A program made the position numbers and the translations under genes. Shown one piece after another: positions 54,731 through 63,533 of a stretch of DNA of 64,000 nt. The stretch spans positions 80,450 to 144,449 of the forward strand of contig NZ_KB893322.1 in NCBI RefSeq assembly GCF_000374045.1. Direction: 5' to 3'. The notes beneath the pieces are model-generated. The model was not told where the DNA came from, did not search any database, and was given only the letters and a program-made list of their open reading frames with translations. Numbering within the stretch: the first letter of the stretch is position 1; every line of letters starts with the position of its first letter. This DNA is from Segetibacter koreensis DSM 18137 (lineage in GTDB: Bacteria > Bacteroidota > Bacteroidia > Chitinophagales > Chitinophagaceae).

Positions 54731-54814
54731 AGCATTTTGATTTAAATAAAATTAATAAAAATTCTTGCCAGATTAAGCATTTAATACAATGTTATAAGCA
54801 GAAATAGTTTTGTC

Positions 54815-54843
54815 TTAAAGAAAAGCCGGTATAAATACCGGCC
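54815..54843 (-). terminator. Rho-independent terminator
   Basis: GCCGGTAT pairs with ATACCGGC with a 2-nt centre (54825-54842). On the minus strand the tail is TTTTCTTTAAG. It lies about 30 nt after the PA2169-like gene. Confidence 0.75.
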
Positions 54844-54870
54844 TCATTCTAATGATAAAACACTCTATAC

Positions 54871-55338
54871 CTAACTAACTTTTTCGTGCAAATCACGATA
54901 TTTCTTAATTAAATCGTGCGAGGTCTTTAAATCACTTTTTTGGCTGGTAATCATTTGCCTGATTTCTGTACTCATATATGCATCTGACTCTAAAGCTGCC
55001 TCATATGCCCTTTGCGCTACATCTTCACCATATTCGCACGATCCTAATATGCTCTCGCGATCCTTTCCTGTAATTGCAGCTTTAAGATCCATCCATACTC
55101 TATACACTTTTCCCGAAACGGTTGTATCTGATGCTATATCACCTCCAAGACTTTTAACTTCCTGGGCCAATTCAGCTTTATATTTTCGGCTTTGATCGGC
55201 CATTTGATTAAAAGTCGCTATTAAATCAATGTCTACATTTTTTGACTCTTTTGCAGCTCTTTCATAACCTACTATACGGTCATTATTTATTCTAATCAGG
55301 TCATTTAAGACACTTACCAATTCATCTTGATTTTCCAT
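54871..55338 (-). CDS. PA2169-family four-helix-bundle protein (DUF2383)
   Basis: This 155-residue protein is almost fully helical. It fits the DUF2383/PA2169 pattern: VLNDLIRINNDRIVGYERAA, FNQMADQSRKYKAELAQEV, GDIASDTTVSGKVYRVWMDL, and SILGSCEYGEDVAQRAYEAAL. The fold is ferritin-like, with Glu and His positions partly kept (YERAA, CEYGED); metal binding has not been established for the family. It is linked to stress or stationary phase. It has its own terminator. Confidence 0.85.
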   Translation of the reverse strand: MENQDELVSVLNDLIRINNDRIVGYERAAKESKNVDIDLIATFNQMADQSRKYKAELAQEVKSLGGDIASDTTVSGKVYRVWMDLKAAITGKDRESILGSCEYGEDVAQRAYEAALESDAYMSTEIRQMITSQKSDLKTSHDLIKKYRDLHEKVS

Positions 55339-55620
55339 GTTAATAGGTTTTACTTATATTATTAAATATGGTATACTAATTTAAAGTAAAAAAAGCGAGC
55401 CAGTTTTTTTGGTTTCTTTCTTAGTTTACTTAAAAGTTTCAAATGTGTATTTCCCCTTTACGGGTGGGCAAATATTTCCACGTCATATCCCTGAGTCACA
55501 AGATGTTAATTAGCTTTTTTTGTGGTAATTAACTTTATACTAAAAAATTTATCTTTTTCTATTGATATTTGCACCGATGAGGGTTTGACCTTAAATGCTC
55601 TCCTATATTAAAACATAACT

Positions 55621-56088
55621 ATGAAAAAACTATTATTACTGCTTTTGCTCACCAGTGTGGTAAGTGCGGGATTAAAAGCCCAAAGCATGGGCAAAACGTA
55701 CAAAACCGCATTAGGGGTAAAAGTTTGGGATGGGGGAGGAATTTCTTTTAAAACTTTTCTCGTACCCAACAACGCTTTGGAGGTAATTGGCTATTTTGAT
55801 CGCCATGGTTCAAGGATTACAGGTCTGTATGAAATACATGGCAATATAGAGGGAGCCGGAGGCTTAAAGTGGTATATAGGTCCAGGGGCGCATTTGGGTT
55901 TTTATGATTACAAAGGATATTACGGAGATAGAGCAGTGGCAGGTGTTGACGGAGTTTTGGGTCTTGATCTAAAAATTAATAGAGCACCTCTAAATTTATC
56001 TGTTGACTGGCAGCCTTCGTTTGAATTTGCTGACGGTCGTGGGTTTGCCGGCAGTTGGGGCGGAGTAGGAATCAGATATACTTTTTAA
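55621..56088 (+). CDS. Small outer-membrane beta-barrel protein
   Basis: This 155-residue protein starts with a Leu-rich signal peptide (MKKLLLLLLLTSVVSAGLKA, cleavage before QSMGK). The mature part is strand-rich with aromatic girdle residues (ALGVKVWDGGGISFKTFL, NALEVIGYF, GGLKWYIGPGAHLGFYDY) and ends in WGGVGIRYTF with a C-terminal Phe, the usual signal for outer-membrane barrels. It lies 16 nt upstream of an MscS-type channel, so the two are probably co-transcribed. Confidence 0.8.
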   Translation: MKKLLLLLLLTSVVSAGLKAQSMGKTYKTALGVKVWDGGGISFKTFLVPNNALEVIGYFDRHGSRITGLYEIHGNIEGAGGLKWYIGPGAHLGFYDYKGYYGDRAVAGVDGVLGLDLKINRAPLNLSVDWQPSFEFADGRGFAGSWGGVGIRYTF

Positions 56089-56104
56089 CGTAACGGAGTG
56101 CAGA

Positions 56105-56665
56105 ATGAAGCAATGGTTTGACAGGTATTATAATGTAAAAATAGCAGATCTTATATCAGTTGGTATCTCTTATGCAATTAAACTGCTAGTAGCTACAATA
56201 TTATTATTAATAGGTTTTTGGCTTATAAACAAATTATTGAAGATTGCCGAAAGAACACTTCATGTTAAGAATTTTGACATGACTTTTAAAAAATTCATAC
56301 GCAATCTTTTAAATTTTGGTTTAAAAACCGTTTTAATCATTTCTATTTTAAATTTCGCGGGGTTTCACACGACATCTGTTATTGCACTCCTTGGTGCGGC
56401 AGGCCTGGCAGTCGGTCTTGCTCTCCAAGGCACTCTTACAAACTTTGCCGGCGGTGTTTTGCTACTTCTGTTTAAGCCGTTTAAAGTAGGTGACATTATT
56501 GAGGCGCAGGGCAAAAGAGGAGTAGTGTCAGAAGTTCAGATTTTTACAACTGTAATTGTAACAGACGATAACCGGTTAATTATCATTCCTAACAGTATGC
56601 TTTCTAACGGGATTATCGAGAATCACACGTATAAAAAAGAGCTTCCTCCTATTGAGCATAAATAA
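56105..56665 (+). CDS. Small-conductance mechanosensitive channel (MscS), short form
   Basis: This 186-residue protein keeps three membrane helices of MscS, including the Gly/Ala-rich pore helix (ALLGAAGLAVGLALQG) and the beta domain (FKPFKVGDIIEAQGKRGVV, VTDDNRLIIIPNSML). The C-terminal alpha/beta domain of E. coli MscS (286 aa) is missing. After the stop, another frame continues KTINDVKPDLSITLN before the terminator, which could be a remnant of that domain. It should still form a channel for osmotic release. It is preceded by the barrel gene and followed by a strong terminator. Confidence 0.88.
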   Translation: MKQWFDRYYNVKIADLISVGISYAIKLLVATILLLIGFWLINKLLKIAERTLHVKNFDMTFKKFIRNLLNFGLKTVLIISILNFAGFHTTSVIALLGAAGLAVGLALQGTLTNFAGGVLLLLFKPFKVGDIIEAQGKRGVVSEVQIFTTVIVTDDNRLIIIPNSMLSNGIIENHTYKKELPPIEHK

Positions 56666-56721
56666 AGTTATCTGCTAAAAACTATTAATGATGTAAAGCC
56701 AGACCTAAGCATCACTCTTAA

Positions 56722-56760
56722 CATAAAAAAAGCTCCGAAAATTCCGGAGCTTTTTTTATG
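56722..56760. terminator. Bidirectional terminator between convergent genes
   Basis: A perfect 16-bp stem (56722-56737 with 56745-56760, AGCTCCG/CGGAGCT at the top) has a 7-nt loop. T runs lie on both strands. It serves the MscS gene and psd. Confidence 0.88.
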
Positions 56761-56772
56761 TAGTTTATAAGT

Positions 56773-57429
56773 TTACAAAATTGCCAGAACAGTCACTCCC
56801 CCCTTCACCATTTGATTTAGTTGTACAGTTACTTTTGCACTTAAAGGCAATATTACATCTACCCGGCTGCCAAATTTAATGAACCCTAATTCATTTCCCT
56901 GGTGCACTTCCTGACCTATGGACAGATAGTTTACAATGCGTTTTGCAAGGGCCCCGGCAATCTGTTTAACCAACACCTCCCCTTTATCGTTTCTAATTAC
57001 CACACTGTGCCGTTCATTCTCAGTAGATGACTTGGGATGCCATGCTACTAAATATTTTCCTTTATGATATTTGTTGTACACGACTTCGCCACTTACAGGG
57101 TTTCGGTTCACATGCACATTTGCAGGACTCATAAAAATACTGACCTGCAATCTTTTATCGTTAAAGTATTCTTCTTCCATAATTTCTTCAATCACTACCA
57201 CCTTTCCATCTGCAGGACAAATTACTTCTCTCTCACCCTTCGTGAGAGAACGATATGGAATGCGAAAAAAAGAAACAATAAATAAAAATACCAAAACAGA
57301 GGCAATGAAAATAATAGCAGCAGTTTTTGGATAACTGTCACTTATAAAAATAAATGAAGCAATATTTATAAGGCCAAAAATTAATGCAGCAATACCAATT
57401 GTTTTGTAACCCTCTTTGTGAATAGTCAT
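56773..57429 (-). CDS. psd: Phosphatidylserine decarboxylase
   Basis: This 218-residue decarboxylase makes phosphatidylethanolamine from phosphatidylserine. Two membrane helices lie at the N-terminus (about residues 9-55). The catalytic part has VICPADGKVVVIEE, FMSPANVHVNRNPVSGEV and the self-cleavage site GS (Gly-187/Ser-188) in FIKFGSRVDV, which yields the pyruvoyl group. The short form matches the archaeal/Bacteroidota-type enzyme. It lies downstream of cdsA on the same strand with a 182-nt gap and without the usual pss between them. Confidence 0.93.
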   Translation of the reverse strand: MTIHKEGYKTIGIAALIFGLINIASFIFISDSYPKTAAIIFIASVLVFLFIVSFFRIPYRSLTKGEREVICPADGKVVVIEEIMEEEYFNDKRLQVSIFMSPANVHVNRNPVSGEVVYNKYHKGKYLVAWHPKSSTENERHSVVIRNDKGEVLVKQIAGALAKRIVNYLSIGQEVHQGNELGFIKFGSRVDVILPLSAKVTVQLNQMVKGGVTVLAIL

Positions 57430-57611
57430 TACTCGAAAAATTATTTTGCAAATATAGCAGACCCAAAACCTGTTTTAAAAAATTTAATAAAACCGCTAAG
57501 ACAAGGTAAGCAGCTAAAAATTACAAAAGCTGGTGTAAAGTGTAAACAATGACCGAAATTCGACACAACAAATAGTGCTTAAAGAAGGATGGCAGTGAAG
57601 AAAATGAAAGT

Positions 57612-58511
57612 TTACATTGTTTCATACAGATTTTTTACAAACAGAACAAGGTATAACCATACAAAAGGAGTCGCCAGTATCAGGCTGTCAAACCTGTCGA
57701 GAAATCCTCCATGACCCGGCATAACACTGCCACTGTCTTTCACCCCTGACAATCTTTTTAATTTACTCTCAAATAAATCTCCCGCGGTGCCAATGATGGC
57801 TGCTATTGTAGAAATAATAATGAGAGAGGTTATGTTTTTGAAATGAAAAAGATAGTAACCTGCTAACGAAACAACTGCAACACATAAAAGTGCTCCTCCG
57901 GCGGTGCCTTCCCAGGTTTTTTTAGGGGAAATTTTGGAAAAAGGTGTTTTACCAATAAATGAACCAACTATATATGCCATAGTATCATTAATCCATATAG
58001 AGGCAATAAGTATCACCGGAATTATCCACCCTTTGTCTTCTGAAACAAAAGAACCGTAGTTTACGATTCCCATACTCCTAATGTTCATCATAAGTCCCCA
58101 ACTTAATGATATGTATAATAAACCTGCTAATGAATAAAGTAATGGCCGCAGCGAAGATTTTCTTGTAAGTACTATTAAAAACAATGGTAATACAACTCCT
58201 GACACCAATAGCAGAAGTCTTCCTATTTTGGTTAAGGGAATATTGTCTACTATGAAGCTATCTCCGGTCATAAAAAGCATAAATGCCCAACCGGCAATTA
58301 TTATCCCATATCTATGTAAGGCAGTTATTCGCTTGTATTCAGGATCAATTAAACCTATTAATTTTTGATATTCAATCCAGCAACCAAAGTGAATAACAGA
58401 AAACAATACGAAAAAACTCCACCGATTCCATAGTAGCCCTGCTAGCATTATTACAACAAAGATTACTGCGGTTAAAGCCCGGGTTTTAAATGTTTGCAGG
58501 TTAAAAGCCAT
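57612..58511 (-). CDS. cdsA: Phosphatidate cytidylyltransferase
   Basis: This 299-residue membrane enzyme makes CDP-diacylglycerol from phosphatidic acid and CTP. It has seven to eight helices and the CdsA signature near the C-terminus, SKLKRLSGVKDSGSVMPGHGG then FLDRFDSLI, which includes the metal-binding Asp residues (written in parts; residues about 249-277). FSKISPKKTWEGTAGG upstream is also typical. Length is normal for the family. With psd it forms a phospholipid pair. Confidence 0.94.
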   Translation of the reverse strand: MAFNLQTFKTRALTAVIFVVIMLAGLLWNRWSFFVLFSVIHFGCWIEYQKLIGLIDPEYKRITALHRYGIIIAGWAFMLFMTGDSFIVDNIPLTKIGRLLLLVSGVVLPLFLIVLTRKSSLRPLLYSLAGLLYISLSWGLMMNIRSMGIVNYGSFVSEDKGWIIPVILIASIWINDTMAYIVGSFIGKTPFSKISPKKTWEGTAGGALLCVAVVSLAGYYLFHFKNITSLIIISTIAAIIGTAGDLFESKLKRLSGVKDSGSVMPGHGGFLDRFDSLILATPFVWLYLVLFVKNLYETM

Positions 58512-58625
58512 AAATATGATTAATTCTACCTTTTTTATTAAAAAAACTTCCTTAACAGACCAAGAGGTTTTAATACAAAAACAAAGATGGCAAAAGATTT
58601 AGTGTAAATGAAGAAAGAGTGTAAA

Positions 58626-58655
58626 TAAAAAAGCCTCCGCGAAATGCGAAGGCGA
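58626..58655 (-). terminator. Rho-independent terminator
   Basis: GCCTCCGC pairs with GCGAAGGC with one mismatch. On the minus strand it is followed by TTTTTTATTTAC. It lies 33 nt after the gene at 58688-59119. Confidence 0.75.
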
Positions 58656-58687
58656 TTTGATTGCTGCTTGCCTGTATTTATAATTTG

Positions 58688-59119
58688 TTATGCTTTTTTA
58701 ACTGTTACAAAACCATTGTCTTCAATTTTGAAAATAACAGAACCTTTTTCGTTTTCTGCAGAAATGTAATATGCGTTTTCATCTATTCCTTCAAAGCGAA
58801 TAGCTTCCTTTACTGTGTAACCCTCAAGCTTTTTTGCAAATGTTCTTTTTGCTTTTACAGGTAATTCACTAAGGTCAGCAGTTCTGCTGGTAGCAATTAA
58901 TTGACCATCTGAATTGTAAAAAGCTTCTTTTTTTTGATTGTTTTGCACAAACGTTGCTTTTAGGAAGTCGGGTGCAGAAGTCCACTGAACATTAGAAGCG
59001 TTTTTAAATTCACTCTCAAAACTGTTTTGTGCAAAGAAATTTACCTTGTTTCCACCTGCTGCAAATGCGCTTGTTGCAATTGTTAATGCTAAAACCACTG
59101 CAGTAAATAATTTTCTCAT
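58688..59119 (-). CDS. Small secreted PepSY-like protein (paralogue of 10425-10862)
   Basis: Start at the ATG at 59117-59119, which begins a signal peptide (MRKLFTAVVLALTIATSAFA). The longer frame to 59266 is not credible. The mature region of about 123 residues matches its paralogue in order and spacing: NVQWTSAPDFLKATF, KKEAFYNSDGQLIA, KAKRTFAK, VKEAIRFEGIDENAYYISAENEK. The fold is probably PepSY/BLIP-like and periplasmic. The function is unknown. The shared upstream motif suggests common regulation of the two genes. Confidence 0.82.
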   Translation of the reverse strand: MRKLFTAVVLALTIATSAFAAGGNKVNFFAQNSFESEFKNASNVQWTSAPDFLKATFVQNNQKKEAFYNSDGQLIATSRTADLSELPVKAKRTFAKKLEGYTVKEAIRFEGIDENAYYISAENEKGSVIFKIEDNGFVTVKKA

Positions 59120-59309
59120 AATAGTATTTTTATTTTTTAAGTTGTAATTGCTGCCGTTAACAAGACAAATGTAGAGACGTGAAAAGAAGTTAGGTATTAA
59201 ATTGGGATGAAATGAAATGAAAGGCGGCTCAATTTTGATGAGTGGTAAAAAAAACGACAGAAACAATTGAAAAATTGGTAGAAAATTTTTACCACCGTAA
59301 TATAAGATG

Positions 59310-59328
59310 TGATGAACGGTAAAAGTAC
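59310..59328 (-). promoter_or_regulatory. Conserved upstream motif, LytTR-like (ACCGTTCAT)
   Basis: The minus strand reads GTACTTTTACCGTTCATCA, 191 nt upstream of the second PepSY-like gene. It differs from the other copy (11106-11123) only by two extra T. ACCGTTCAT matches the LytTR half-site pattern as I remember it. The rest of the 59120-59480 gap has no gene apart from the terminator at 59425-59458. Confidence 0.4.
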
Positions 59329-59424
59329 AAAACGGATTTATGGAAATATTCCGTATAGAAGGTTATAGAAATAGGACAGTGTAAAGTATTCAATTTAAAG
59401 GCGTTCTTCTTAGAATTTTTGCAA

Positions 59425-59458
59425 TAAAAAAAGCTGCCTTTTTGCGGAGGCAGCTTTT
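59425..59458. terminator. Rho-independent terminator
   Basis: AAAAGCTGCCT pairs with AGGCAGCTTTT (11 bp, 8-nt loop), with T-rich tails in both directions. It lies 23 nt beyond the stop of the CHRD protein gene (minus strand). Confidence 0.85.
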
Positions 59459-59480
59459 ACACTAGATTTCTTTATAAATG

Positions 59481-61562
59481 TTATTTAATAAAGCCTTTTT
59501 CTAAAACAGTATCATCTATTCTTACTATTAATTTATACATGCCTTTAGCTAACTGAGGTATTCTTATAGTATTATTCATTAGTGAAGAAACGGCATTTTT
59601 TAATATCAATCTTCCGTTATAATCAATTATTGAAACTTCAGCTTTTTTACCGCTCGTTAGCCCTGTTATAGTATATTTCAATTCTCCGTTTGCCACAGGA
59701 TTTGTCTGAATAAACAATTCTGCTTTTAATTTTTCAAAGTTTACTTTTACCATGTAAGAATAGGTGATTCTACCATCCTTATCCGTCATTTTCAACCTGT
59801 ATATCATATACTTATTACCATATACATTTGGATTATCTATAAAGTTATAAGTTGCCGGACCGCTTCCACCCTTTGCAAATACTGTCCCTTTTGAAGTCCA
59901 TTGTTGTGTCGTCGTATTTAATTGCTCTATTTCGTACCTGCTTAGATTTAGCTCTTCAGATGTTTCCCAAATCAGTTCTATTTGATTTTTCTGTTTATAG
60001 GCATTTAAATAGGTAAGTTTAACGGGTAAAACAAGGTCTCCAAGTTGTCCCCGTATCACCCCCTCAGGAAAGCGTTGAGAATTAATACTAATATACGTGA
60101 AGCCGTTAATCATTGAGTCTACTAACGATGAAGACAGCGTTCCACTCCCCGAGAAAGTTCCCGATTTTGTTGTTCCATTATATGCAGGGTTAAGAGCGAG
60201 AATAACCGGACCGTTAACACCGACTTGTCCCCTGGATATATCTGCCTTAGACACATTTGAGTTCACTCCGTTGAAAAAACCTGTCGCATATGTCAGCCCT
60301 GTTGCTTTGTCTACAATTACCAATGCCTGGCCCGTAGCTGTTGATGTGTTTGAAGGCACTTCCTGTGTTCCCTCTAACTTGGGTGAGAAAGCCTGGGTTT
60401 CTCCACTGGTAGTAGCAATAAGCTGCGCTCTTATTTCGCCGTTAGGGAACGCTGCACTGTGTACATTTGCATACATATTTCCTGCTAACAGATCAATTTC
60501 CTGCGCATCGGTTAGAGTGACGCCGGTAACGGCAATCGTACCGGTGCTATCACCACTGGTTGTAAGAGGTATGATAGGAGCTCCTGATACTCCTGGCGCG
60601 CCCATGTGGATATGGGCCGCGCTAACAGTATCAGAAAGATGTTGATAATCGCCTGCTAATGTTAGCAAATTAGTCTCAGTATTATATACTACTATAACTG
60701 TTCCCCTTGCCTTCGATGAATTGGACGGAACTTCATTACTACCATTCATTTCTCCCGCGAAATATCTTACAGTTGTGTTATTTACCAGTTGCGCTCTTAT
60801 TTCACCACCTGCGTATGTAGATGTGTGAATATTTACGTACGTGCCGTTAGTCGAAATTGAATCGGCAGCTTCTGCAGTTACTTTAGTGATACCATGAACT
60901 GAACCACTCGTTGCAGAACTATGTATAAGATCAAATAAAATGGCACCTGCAACTGTAGGACTACCCGTATGAACGTGAGAGCCTGTGGAGGCTGCAGTAA
61001 GGCCGGTATAATTTCCTGTCACAAAAGCCGAATCTGTTGCCATATCTATGATCGCATAAACTGAACCTGTTCCTGGTGAAGGATTAGGTGGAGTTTCTTG
61101 TGCACCCTGCAATCTTCCTGATAAAAATGTTGTTTGCGCGTCTGTTGTTAGCGTTAGTTGGGCTCTTAATTCACCTCCCGGATTTGTGGAAGTATGCACA
61201 TTTGCATACATTTCGCCGGCAATTAAAGAATCTTCCTGCGGCTGGGTTAAAGTTGCCTTACCTGATAAAGATCCTGTTGTGCCACCGGAATTTACCAGAT
61301 CCAGCTCGATTGGTCCTGCCACACCGGGCTCTCCCCGGTGAATATGAGAACCGGTAATAGTATTGGTAAGACCTGCGTAATCTCCAAATAATTCTAATGC
61401 TTTTGTAGCTGTATTATATTTTACAATTACTACTCCCGAACCAGTTGAGGTATTTGCCGGTGTTTCCTGGCTTCCTTGCAAGTTTCCTTTTAAATAACGT
61501 ATCTGCGACTGGGCAAAAAGAAAACATACCATGGCCAGGCAAAGAATAGAGATCTTTTTCAT
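59481..61562 (-). CDS. Secreted protein with four CHRD domains and T9SS sorting tail
   Basis: This 693-residue protein begins with a signal peptide at the ATG at 61560-61562 (a TTG two codons upstream is less likely). Four CHRD-like repeats of about 120 residues follow (about 20-145, 147-265, 267-390, 392-510). Three clearly repeat SH/AHIH-G-PGV(T), MYANVHTS and GGEIRAQL blocks. The fourth is degenerate: it starts EGTQEVPSNTS and ends EGVIRGQL but lacks the His pair. A C-terminal domain (LPVKLTYLNAY, then a terminal sorting region ending KGMYKLIVRID and VLEKGFIK) is the T9SS type A export signal. CHRD domains occur in chordin and in secreted bacterial proteins, with unknown function. Confidence 0.88.
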   Translation of the reverse strand: MKKISILCLAMVCFLFAQSQIRYLKGNLQGSQETPANTSTGSGVVIVKYNTATKALELFGDYAGLTNTITGSHIHRGEPGVAGPIELDLVNSGGTTGSLSGKATLTQPQEDSLIAGEMYANVHTSTNPGGELRAQLTLTTDAQTTFLSGRLQGAQETPPNPSPGTGSVYAIIDMATDSAFVTGNYTGLTAASTGSHVHTGSPTVAGAILFDLIHSSATSGSVHGITKVTAEAADSISTNGTYVNIHTSTYAGGEIRAQLVNNTTVRYFAGEMNGSNEVPSNSSKARGTVIVVYNTETNLLTLAGDYQHLSDTVSAAHIHMGAPGVSGAPIIPLTTSGDSTGTIAVTGVTLTDAQEIDLLAGNMYANVHSAAFPNGEIRAQLIATTSGETQAFSPKLEGTQEVPSNTSTATGQALVIVDKATGLTYATGFFNGVNSNVSKADISRGQVGVNGPVILALNPAYNGTTKSGTFSGSGTLSSSLVDSMINGFTYISINSQRFPEGVIRGQLGDLVLPVKLTYLNAYKQKNQIELIWETSEELNLSRYEIEQLNTTTQQWTSKGTVFAKGGSGPATYNFIDNPNVYGNKYMIYRLKMTDKDGRITYSYMVKVNFEKLKAELFIQTNPVANGELKYTITGLTSGKKAEVSIIDYNGRLILKNAVSSLMNNTIRIPQLAKGMYKLIVRIDDTVLEKGFIK

Positions 61563-62228
61563 ATGCAATCGATATTAATGTTTAAGATGAAAAGTTAATA
61601 AAACTTTAATATGTTTCCAACTATATTTAGATTAAAAAATTAATGGTGTGAAAAAACAGTTTAGCAAAACCCGGAAAAGAGTGGGGAAGCCTAGGCAAAA
61701 CGGGTGATAAAAGGATTGTCATTTAAGTTTTAAGAGGAGTTCGGGTGAAAATTATAAAAATTCTTCTGCTTCAACGTTCTTCCCGCCTCTTACAGCGATT
61801 TGCTGATCTTTTCTAATAATGGATGAGTGGACAATAAAGAAGTGTTGAAGAAAAGTTTTTGCGGATTTGTTCAGTGTACACTTAAAAAGAAAAAAAGCTT
61901 TATTTATAGGAAATAAAAAAGAGAGTAGCTGTGTAGTTATGAAACTTTTAATGCAGCCCTGGAGAACTAAAACAAATAAAAAAGCCTCAACTAATTGAGG
62001 CTTAACTACTTCTACTACTATTAAACGTGGTGTGGGGCGCACTACGAATAGTTGAGTTTATTTTTTCTATCTTTTTTTAATTTTTCTTCTGTAACCTAGT
62101 ACCAGCAAGGGTTTCAGGAAAGATAGGTAAACATAGCTAAAGTTAAAAAAACATAATTACCGTACAACATACCGTACAACAGGAAGGAAATTTTTTTGTA
62201 CTTTTATTTGTAATTAAGTGACCTAATT
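61563..62228. other. Non-coding junction next to the integrase; hairpin at 61976-62002
   Basis: This 666-bp stretch separates the CHRD gene from the integrase and probably contains the left attachment site of the integrated element, although no direct repeat could be tested within the window. A hairpin (AGCCTCAA/TTGAGGCT, CTAA loop, 61983-62002) is followed on the minus strand by TTTTTTATTTG. Just before it the same strand reads AGT AGT AGA AGT AGT TAA, like the end of a leader peptide of an attenuator. No biosynthetic gene follows it here. Confidence 0.4.
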
Positions 62229-63533
62229 ATGAAAGTCTCTTTCCATTTAGCAAGACAAACATCCCCTCGTGAGACAGCTATTATTGCCGTTATTAGGTTT
62301 GGAAGTGAAAGAGTAAACTTTAGTACAGGGTTGAGCATTATACCCAAGCATTGGAATAAACTTTCCAGGGAAGCAAGGGCTACCAAGGGCATTTCACATT
62401 TGGAATTGAACAGCACACTAAGCAGAACAAAAAATAGGATTGAAGAAGCCTTTAGGAGGTACCGAAATGATACCGGTACTATTCCGTCTAAAACTACTTT
62501 TAAAGAGATTTTGAATACCGAATTTGAACGTAGCAGTGCACGAAAAGAAGCAAAACTAACTTTTATTCAATTTTTTGAAGGCATTATTCTTTCGTCCAAA
62601 GAAGGAACACGTCTTCAACCTAATGGTAAAACAATAAGTCCTAATACACTAAAGACTTACAAGACAACAGTAAAACATTTAAAAGCATTTGCAGAGAAAA
62701 GAAAAAAGCTTTTCGATTTTGACACTATTGATCTTGATTTTTACCATGATTACATTGAGTTTGTAACAAAGCAATTAAACCTAAGCCCTAATGCCATTGG
62801 TAAGGATATTCAAATCATAAAACTTATTTTAAGAGAAGCCTTTGAACGAGGCATAACTGATAAAAGAGCTTTCGAAAGTAAACGGTTTCGTGTAATGCGA
62901 GAACAGCCAGACACTATTTATCTAACAACAGACGAACTACAAGAATTATCGCAACTTGACTTAAAAGATAATGAGCGCCAGGAAATAGTGCGAGATTTAT
63001 TTTTAATAGGATGCTACACAGGTATGCGCTACTCCGACTATACAAACATTACCAAGGATCAAATTGATGAGGACTTTACTAAAATTCGTTATAACCAGGG
63101 TAAGACAGGACAACTTGTAGTACTGCCGGTGAAAAAAGAAGCTAAAATTCTTTTAATAAAATATTTTAATCGCTTACGTGAGATAAATTCCTTACCTGAG
63201 GTTAAATATAACAGCAAAACAAATCTAGCCTTAAAGACTATTGGCAAAGCTTGTGGTCAACTGCAAAAGAATTACTCCTACAAGAAAACAAACGGAGGGG
63301 TGACTATTCATCAGCAGCATGCTAAGTGGGAAAAGCTATCAACCCATACCGCGAGACGCACCTTTGCCACTAACGAATTGAAAGAGGGAACACCGATATC
63401 TTTAATAATGGCAGCAACCGGCCACTTAACAGAAAAATCATTTTGGAAATATATTCGGGCAACACCGGAAGAGAAGGCTAACCTTCTTGAAATACAATGG
63501 ATGCAAAGAGAAAGTAAGCTAAAAGTCGTTTGA
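62229..63533 (+). CDS. Tyrosine recombinase/integrase, Bacteroidetes type
   Basis: This 434-residue integrase has an arm-binding N-terminal domain (SPRETAIIAVIRFGSERV, FSTGLSIIPKHWN), a core-binding SAM-like domain (about 110-215) and a catalytic domain with the full tetrad: Arg-267 in GCYTGMRYSD, His-373 and Arg-376 in HTARRTFATN, His-399 in TGHL, and Tyr-408 in FWKYIR. This type moves conjugative or phage-like elements in Bacteroidota. It reads rightwards, so the element probably extends beyond the window and its left end lies just upstream. It appears intact. Confidence 0.93.
   Translation: MKVSFHLARQTSPRETAIIAVIRFGSERVNFSTGLSIIPKHWNKLSREARATKGISHLELNSTLSRTKNRIEEAFRRYRNDTGTIPSKTTFKEILNTEFERSSARKEAKLTFIQFFEGIILSSKEGTRLQPNGKTISPNTLKTYKTTVKHLKAFAEKRKKLFDFDTIDLDFYHDYIEFVTKQLNLSPNAIGKDIQIIKLILREAFERGITDKRAFESKRFRVMREQPDTIYLTTDELQELSQLDLKDNERQEIVRDLFLIGCYTGMRYSDYTNITKDQIDEDFTKIRYNQGKTGQLVVLPVKKEAKILLIKYFNRLREINSLPEVKYNSKTNLALKTIGKACGQLQKNYSYKKTNGGVTIHQQHAKWEKLSTHTARRTFATNELKEGTPISLIMAATGHLTEKSFWKYIRATPEEKANLLEIQWMQRESKLKVV

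Noticed and set aside
60097..60645. Plus-strand 182-codon frame
   Set aside because: Antisense to the repeated CHRD domains, whose codon bias creates open frames on the other strand.
61752..62042. Minus-strand 96-codon frame with a GTG start
   Set aside because: It reads through a terminator-like hairpin, has no family pattern, and its start lies in the possible leader sequence.
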